This document shows positions 14,605-19,313 of a stretch of DNA of 19,313 bases, in pieces. Every line of letters begins with the position of its first letter. Within the stretch, counting starts at the first letter, position 1. The notes below the pieces were generated by a model that was not told the origin of the DNA, did not search any database, and was given only the letters and a program-made list of their open reading frames with translations. Location: the NCBI GenBank assembly GCA_035517415.1, contig DATIYW010000164.1, positions 1-19,313 on the forward strand, in the 5' to 3' direction. Source of the stretch: DATIYW01 sp035517415. GTDB lineage: Bacteria > Acidobacteriota > Thermoanaerobaculia > Thermoanaerobaculales > Thermoanaerobaculaceae. Position numbers and translations under genes: made by a program.

Positions 14605-16530
14605 TCAGCGCGGCCGCAGCAGCGCGGAGCCAAGCGCGAGCAGGAAGGCTGCCAGCACGAGCACCGCCGGCGTGCTGGCGAGCGGGACCGCGACCGCGCT
14701 CAGGTTGGTCAGCCTGAACGCGACCGGCGGCAGCGTGCCGGCCGTCGCCGTCACGACGTACGGCCCCCCGACGACGCTGTCCGCGATGGCGCGGACCGAC
14801 GCCCGTCCGGCCGCGTCCGTCGTCGCCTGGCCGCCCCCGACGAGGAACGCGCTCGGCCCGTCACTCGGGGCGCCGAACGTCACGGACGCGCCGCCGACCG
14901 GGTTGCCGAACGCGTCGGTCACGTTCACCTCGAGCGGCTGGGCGAACGGGAAGTTGGCGGGAGCGCTCTGCGGGGTCCCTCCGGTCGCGGCGATGCTCGC
15001 CGCGGCTCCGGCCGTGACGGTGAAGGCGCCGCTCACCGCCGGAGCCCGGCCCGGGTTCGAGGCAGCGAGCTGCTTCGCGCCGACGAGGTCGATCGACAGA
15101 TCGCCGAACGTCGCCGCGCCCGAGCGATCGGTCACCCGCGTCCGCGTGCCGCCGAGGGTCCCGGTCCCGGACGCAAGCCAGACCATGACCGTGACGCCGG
15201 CCTGCGCCACCGCGGCGCCGTGGTCGTCCACCAACTGCACCACGACCGCCGGGGCGAGCGGCTGCCCGGCCGTCGCGCCGGACGGCGAGGCGGCGAACGC
15301 GAGCCGAGTCGCGGTGGAGGTGAACACCCAGGCCGCGCCGGTCTGCGAGTCGTCCCACGGGCCGCCGACGAGGATCGTGGTGCCGTCGGCGGAGATCGCT
15401 GCCAGGCCCTGTTCCACCAGCGGTCCGACGGCGCCGGTCCCGACGAGCTTGCCCCCCTGCTGGGCCCACTCACCGGCGCTGCGGGTGAACACCCAGCTGG
15501 CGCCCATGTTGCCGTCGTCGCCCTGTCCGCCGACGACGGCCGTGTTGCCGTCCGCCGAGAGCGCCACGGCGCCGCCCTGCCCCGAGGTACCGACCGCGTC
15601 CGAACCCACGAGCTTGCCGCCCTGCTGCGACCAGACGCCGTGCTCGCGCGTGAACACCCACGCGCCGCCCACGCTCCCATTGTCGCCGGGACCGCCGACG
15701 AGCGCCGTGTCGCCGTCAGCGGAGATCGCGACCGAGAAGCCCTGCAACGACGACGACCCGGCGCCCGAGCCGACCAGCTTGTCCCAGTGCGGCGACCACA
15801 CGCCGCCGCTCCGGGTGAAGACCAGAGCGGCTCCGGCCATGAACCCCGCCGTACCGTCTGCGAAGGCGCCGACGATCGCAGTGTCGCCGTCGGCCGACAA
15901 CGCCACGGAGCAGCCCTGGGCCCCCACCCCGCCGTCGTTCGCCACCAGCTTGGCACCCTGCTGCGCCCAGGTCGACCCGGTGCGCGCGAACACCCACGCC
16001 GCGCCCAGGTCGAACAGCTCCTGCGGCGCACCGAGGATGGCGGTGCCGCCGTCCGCGGAGAGCGCCACCGACCACCCCTGGGCCGGCTGGAAGGACTCGA
16101 TGCCGGTGCCGACCAGCTTGCCGCCCTGCTGCACCCACGCGCCGCCGGCCCGGGTGAAGATCCACCCGGCGCCGACGTCGGAGTTGTCCGCCCAGTCGCC
16201 GACCAGGAGCGTGCCGGCGTTCGCGGAGATTCCCAGGGCCAAGCCGAGGTGGTGCGGCCCGTCGCCGCCGGACGGCACGAGAGCGCTGCCCTGCTGCGAC
16301 CACACGCCGGTCGCCCGCTTGAACACCCGCACTGTGCCGGCGAACGCGTTCTCGCGCGGCGCACCCACGACGGCGGTGTTGCCGTCCGCCGAGAGCGCCA
16401 CTGAGGCGCCCAGTCCCGGGACGCCGGCCGCGTCCGCAGCGACCAACTTGGGCCCCTGCTGAACGAATTGCGCCGCACTCGCGCGTGCGAGCAGCAGCGC
16501 CCCGATCCCGATGCACACCCGGCGAACCAT
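14605..16530 (-). CDS. Secreted seven-bladed beta-propeller protein with Ig-like domains and C-terminal anchor
   Basis: A 641-residue exported protein of unknown function. A signal peptide with likely cleavage after ASAA (residue 20) is followed by seven imperfect repeats of 54-57 residues (22-408). Each has the pattern W-QQG-KLV ... SVALSADG-TA-VG ... GAAWVFTR-G, as in FG-GAP/integrin-alpha-like propellers. Two Ig-like domains of the bacterial invasin type follow (about 409-505 and 506-605), each with an 'AVTVxV/ASVTF ... DxxGxA' pattern. The end (VPLASTPAVLVLAAFLLALG then SALLRPR) is a short motif, one hydrophobic helix and basic residues, resembling an IPTL-CTERM/PEP-CTERM-like sorting tail. 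ATG 16530 is chosen because GGAG lies 6 nt upstream; a GTG directly before it is possible. The kinase gene lies upstream on the same strand. A surface adhesin or glycan-binding role is plausible, not shown. Confidence 0.85.
   Translation of the reverse strand: MVRRVCIGIGALLLARASAAQFVQQGPKLVAADAAGVPGLGASVALSADGNTAVVGAPRENAFAGTVRVFKRATGVWSQQGSALVPSGGDGPHHLGLALGISANAGTLLVGDWADNSDVGAGWIFTRAGGAWVQQGGKLVGTGIESFQPAQGWSVALSADGGTAILGAPQELFDLGAAWVFARTGSTWAQQGAKLVANDGGVGAQGCSVALSADGDTAIVGAFADGTAGFMAGAALVFTRSGGVWSPHWDKLVGSGAGSSSLQGFSVAISADGDTALVGGPGDNGSVGGAWVFTREHGVWSQQGGKLVGSDAVGTSGQGGAVALSADGNTAVVGGQGDDGNMGASWVFTRSAGEWAQQGGKLVGTGAVGPLVEQGLAAISADGTTILVGGPWDDSQTGAAWVFTSTATRLAFAASPSGATAGQPLAPAVVVQLVDDHGAAVAQAGVTVMVWLASGTGTLGGTRTRVTDRSGAATFGDLSIDLVGAKQLAASNPGRAPAVSGAFTVTAGAAASIAATGGTPQSAPANFPFAQPLEVNVTDAFGNPVGGASVTFGAPSDGPSAFLVGGGQATTDAAGRASVRAIADSVVGGPYVVTATAGTLPPVAFRLTNLSAVAVPLASTPAVLVLAAFLLALGSALLRPR
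15307..16467 (-). repeat. Seven tandem propeller-blade repeats
   Basis: Seven consecutive units of about 165 bp encode blades of 55, 55, 56, 57, 55, 55 and 54 residues with no linker between them. The shared core words are QQGxKLV, SADGxTAxVG and WVFTR. Blades 1 and 2 are the most divergent, and blade 5 has lost QQG (WSPHWDKLVG). Seven units match a closed seven-bladed ring. Confidence 0.85.
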
Positions 16531-16571
16531 CACGCTCTCCGCTCCGAGAACCTACCGACTTTCCACTCTCC

Positions 16572-16599
16572 ATGATCGTCTCAAGACCCGATATGTCAA
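16572..16599 (-). promoter_or_regulatory. Candidate promoter of the propeller gene
   Basis: On the minus strand TTGACA (16599-16594, perfect -35) is followed after 16 bp by GATCAT (16577-16572, 4 of 6 to TATAAT). Transcription would begin near 16565, about 35 nt before the ATG. The promoter lies in an AT-rich island inside otherwise very GC-rich DNA. Confidence 0.55.
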
Positions 16600-16622
16600 G
16601 ACAAGTCAGATAATTGAGACGA
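16576..16622. repeat. 9-bp inverted repeat and heptamer direct repeats in the propeller promoter
   Basis: TCGTCTCAA (16576-16584) and TTGAGACGA (16614-16622) are perfect 9-bp inverted repeats 29 bp apart. The first arm overlaps the end of the -10 box and the -35/-10 spacer; the second lies 14 bp upstream of the -35. In addition TCAAGAC occurs twice as a direct repeat (16581-16587 and 16596-16602), 15 bp apart. The layout suits a DNA-binding regulator of the propeller gene. The rest of the 168-bp gap up to the kinase gene shows nothing further. Confidence 0.55.
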
Positions 16623-16698
16623 GGACCAGGTGCAATTGGAGGTGAAACTCGGGACCCGACCGACGACCCCGGGGCCGGCCAATCGGCGTTCGCGCAGG

Positions 16699-17664
<966 letters not shown>

Positions 17665-17776
17665 CCCGCCGTCCTCCACCGTCACATCACTGCCTCGACC
17701 TGCGCAGCATAGCCAACCCCGCGGCCGATGGCAGCCCGCGGGCCCCGCGCTCCGCTCCGCGCGCCCGCGACCGCGC

Positions 17777-17797
17777 TACGATGGCGGCTCCAGGAGG
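17777..17797 (+). promoter_or_regulatory. -10 box and strong Shine-Dalgarno of the SDR gene
   Basis: TACGAT (17777-17782, 4-5 of 6 to the -10 consensus) is followed by AGGAGG (17792-17797), which ends 6 nt before the ATG at 17804. The ribosome site is ideal and fixes the start. No clear -35 is seen. On the opposite strand TATGCT (17711-17706) is a weak -10 candidate for the kinase gene. Confidence 0.55.
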
Positions 17798-17803
17798 CGG
17801 GGC

Positions 17804-18523
17804 ATGGCGGATCTGCGCGAGGCGGCGGCGGTGGTCACCGGCGGCAGCAAGGGGATCGGCCGCGCGATCGCGGCGGCGCTGCTCGATGGCGGCGCCGCGG
17901 TCACGATCGGCGCCCGCCACGAGGACGAGGTGCGCGCCGCCGCCGAGAGCCTCGCCGCCGGGAACCCGGGCCGCGTCCTCGGCGTGCGCTGCGACGTGCG
18001 CAGCGCCGCCGACTGCGAGCGCCTGGTCGCCGAGTCGGTCGCTCACTTCGGACGCCTCGACGTGCTGGTCAACAACGCCGGTGTCGGCATCTTCGCCCCG
18101 GTCGAGGAGACCAGCGAGGAGGTGTGGCGGCAGCAGCTCGGAACCAACCTCGACGGCGTGTTCTTCTGCTGCAAGGCGGCGCTGCCGCACCTCAAGCGGC
18201 GGGGCGGTTGGATCGTCAACATCGGCAGCCTGGCGGGGCGGAACGCGTTCGCCGGCGGGGCCGCCTACAACGCGACGAAGTTCGGGCTGCTCGGCTTCTC
18301 CGAGGCGCTGATGCTCGAGGTGCGCCACGCCGGCGTGCGCGTGACCTGCGTGATGCCGGGCAGCGTCGGCACCTCGTTCGGCGACGACCGCCACGCGGCG
18401 GCGGACTGGAAGCTGGCGCCCGAGGATGTCGCGCAGGCGGTGTGCGACCTGCTCGCGTTCCCGGAGCGCGCGCTGCCGAGCCGGATCGAGCTGCGCCCGA
18501 CGCGGCCGCCGCGGAAGGGCTGA
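17804..18523 (+). CDS. Short-chain dehydrogenase/reductase (classical SDR)
   Basis: A 239-residue NAD(P)H-dependent oxidoreductase of the classical SDR type. It has the cofactor motif TGGSKGIG (12-19), the DV pair at 64-65 that contacts adenine, NNAG (90-93), catalytic Asn115, Ser142, Tyr155 and Lys159 (YNATK), and PGSVGTSF after the active site. Arg38 at the end of strand 2, where NAD-users carry Asp, suggests NADP(H) preference. Length is normal. The substrate cannot be told; relatives include 3-oxoacyl-ACP reductase-like and sugar or aldehyde reductases. It stands between the divergent kinase gene and aceE on the same strand, with 107 bp to aceE. A 12-bp palindrome GCTGAGCTCAGC (18519-18530) spans its stop codon. 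Confidence 0.94.
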   Translation: MADLREAAAVVTGGSKGIGRAIAAALLDGGAAVTIGARHEDEVRAAAESLAAGNPGRVLGVRCDVRSAADCERLVAESVAHFGRLDVLVNNAGVGIFAPVEETSEEVWRQQLGTNLDGVFFCCKAALPHLKRRGGWIVNIGSLAGRNAFAGGAAYNATKFGLLGFSEALMLEVRHAGVRVTCVMPGSVGTSFGDDRHAAADWKLAPEDVAQAVCDLLAFPERALPSRIELRPTRPPRKG

Positions 18524-18630
18524 GCTCAGCGCATCCCCCGCGGCGCGAGGGGAGCGCGGTGCGCGCCGGCGGTGGAAGATGGCGCCGGGCGGCGAGGTTT
18601 ACACCATATTGGCGTGGGCGAGGAGACGCG

Positions 18631-19313
18631 ATGGACGAAACGGCGTTCAAGCATCAGCTCTACGACATCGACCCGGGCGAGACGCGGGAGTGGATCGAGT
18701 CGCTCGACTCCGTGTTCGAAACCGAGGGGCCGGAGCGCGCCCGCTTCCTGCTGCGCAAGATCCTCAAGCGCGCGCGCATGCAGCACCTCGGCATCGAGGT
18801 GGTCCAGACCCCCTACATCAACACCATCTCGCCCGAGCAGGAGCCCGAGTTCCCCGGCGACGAGGAGATGGAGAAGCGCATCCGCCGCATCGTGCGCTGG
18901 AACGCGATGGCGATGGTGACGCGGGCCAACCACCGCTACCCGGGGATCGGCGGCCACCTCTCCACCTACGCCTCGGCGGCGGCGCTCTACGAGGTCGGGT
19001 TCAACCACTTCTTCCGCGGCAAGGCGGACGGCGGCGGCGACCAGGTCTACTACCAGGGCCACGCGATCCCGGGGATCTACGCCCGCGCCTACCTCGAGGG
19101 CCGCCTCACCGAGAAGCACCTCGAGGCGTACCGCCGCGAGACCACCGGCCACGGTCTGCCGTCCTACCCGCACCCGCGCAACATGCCCGACTTCTGGGAG
19201 TTCCCCACCGTCTCGATGGGCCTCGGCCCGCTCAACGCGATCTACCAGGCGCGCTTCAACCGCTACCTCCACAACCGCGGGCTGAAGGACACCTCGCGCT
19301 CGCGCGTGTGGGG
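18631..19313 (+). CDS. aceE: Pyruvate dehydrogenase E1 component, homodimeric type (5' part)
   Basis: The N-terminal 227 residues of AceE, the thiamine-diphosphate enzyme that decarboxylates pyruvate and passes the acetyl group to the E2 lipoyl domain. The sequence aligns through its length with the enterobacterial enzyme: IEVVQTPYINTI, GIGGHLSTYASAAALYEVGF, FNHFFRG, YYQGHAIPGIYARAYLEGRL, GLPSYPHPRNMPDFWEFPTV and SMGLGPLNAIYQARFNRYL. His144 in the QGH motif corresponds to a cofactor-site histidine of E. coli AceE. Full family members are about 890 residues, so most of the gene lies beyond the window. AGGAG (18621-18625) precedes the ATG by 5 nt. E2/E3 genes would be expected further downstream. 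The 18524-18630 gap shows no clear promoter beyond a weak CATATT (18605-18610). Confidence 0.96.
   Translation, partial: MDETAFKHQLYDIDPGETREWIESLDSVFETEGPERARFLLRKILKRARMQHLGIEVVQTPYINTISPEQEPEFPGDEEMEKRIRRIVRWNAMAMVTRANHRYPGIGGHLSTYASAAALYEVGFNHFFRGKADGGGDQVYYQGHAIPGIYARAYLEGRLTEKHLEAYRRETTGHGLPSYPHPRNMPDFWEFPTVSMGLGPLNAIYQARFNRYLHNRGLKDTSRSRVW

Noticed and set aside
15307..16467. Propeller repeats considered as a CRISPR or transposon-type repeat array
   Set aside because: Repeats are divergent at DNA level, about 165 bp long, in frame and encode blades of one protein.
16576..16622. Inverted repeat read as an intrinsic terminator of the kinase gene
   Set aside because: The loop is 29 nt, the stem is not GC-rich and no T-run follows; a promoter/operator role fits better.

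Overview
The window is very GC-rich chromosomal DNA (by eye roughly 70% or more) from a Gram-negative bacterium. A pseudopilin, a Wzm/Wzt polysaccharide exporter, a tripartite (MacA/MacB-like) export system, a Hanks-type Ser/Thr kinase and a homodimeric AceE together suggest an Acidobacteriota-like lineage, for instance the Thermoanaerobaculia/Holophagae side. That placement is inference from gene content and base composition; there is no phylogenetic marker gene here. No insertion sequence, prophage, CRISPR array or plasmid gene is visible, and the protein-coding density is that of an ordinary chromosome.

Left part (1-7908), mostly minus strand, reads as a cell-envelope/polysaccharide block. 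It starts with the 5' part of a GspG-like pseudopilin (minus), followed by a GT-C type YfhO membrane protein (plus) that converges on, and overlaps by 95 bp, the minus-strand pair wzm-wzt. Upstream of wzm on the same strand are a lipoprotein of the branched-chain amino acid binding family, manC (GDP-mannose synthesis) and a HAD hydrolase. manC can supply GDP-mannose for a glycan that Wzm/Wzt exports; YfhO could modify a glycan, but no donor or acceptor can be read from the sequence.

Middle part (7981-14552), all plus strand: a small YggX-like iron-trafficking protein carrying two extra CxxC knuckles is translationally coupled to a MOFRL-type glycerate 2-kinase. These are followed by a DUF3891 protein and a lone tRNA-Asn(GUU) with a near-consensus sigma70 promoter. 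Then comes a three-gene operon of a membrane-fusion adaptor and two paralogous MacB/FtsX-type permeases, with no ATPase gene.

Right part (14605-19313): a secreted seven-bladed beta-propeller protein with two Ig-like domains and a C-terminal anchor resembling IPTL-CTERM (minus), preceded on the same strand by a compact Ser/Thr kinase. An AT-rich control region with a 9-bp inverted repeat lies between them. A short-chain dehydrogenase and the start of aceE (plus) close the window.

The best candidates for a second look are the recurrent -10 boxes placed 6-8 nt before start codons (probable leaderless mRNAs), the Cys4 YggX variant, the ATPase-less permease pair, the yfhO/wzt antiparallel overlap and the kinase/propeller pair with its structured promoter. 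I did not find convincing evidence of an undescribed multi-gene system.
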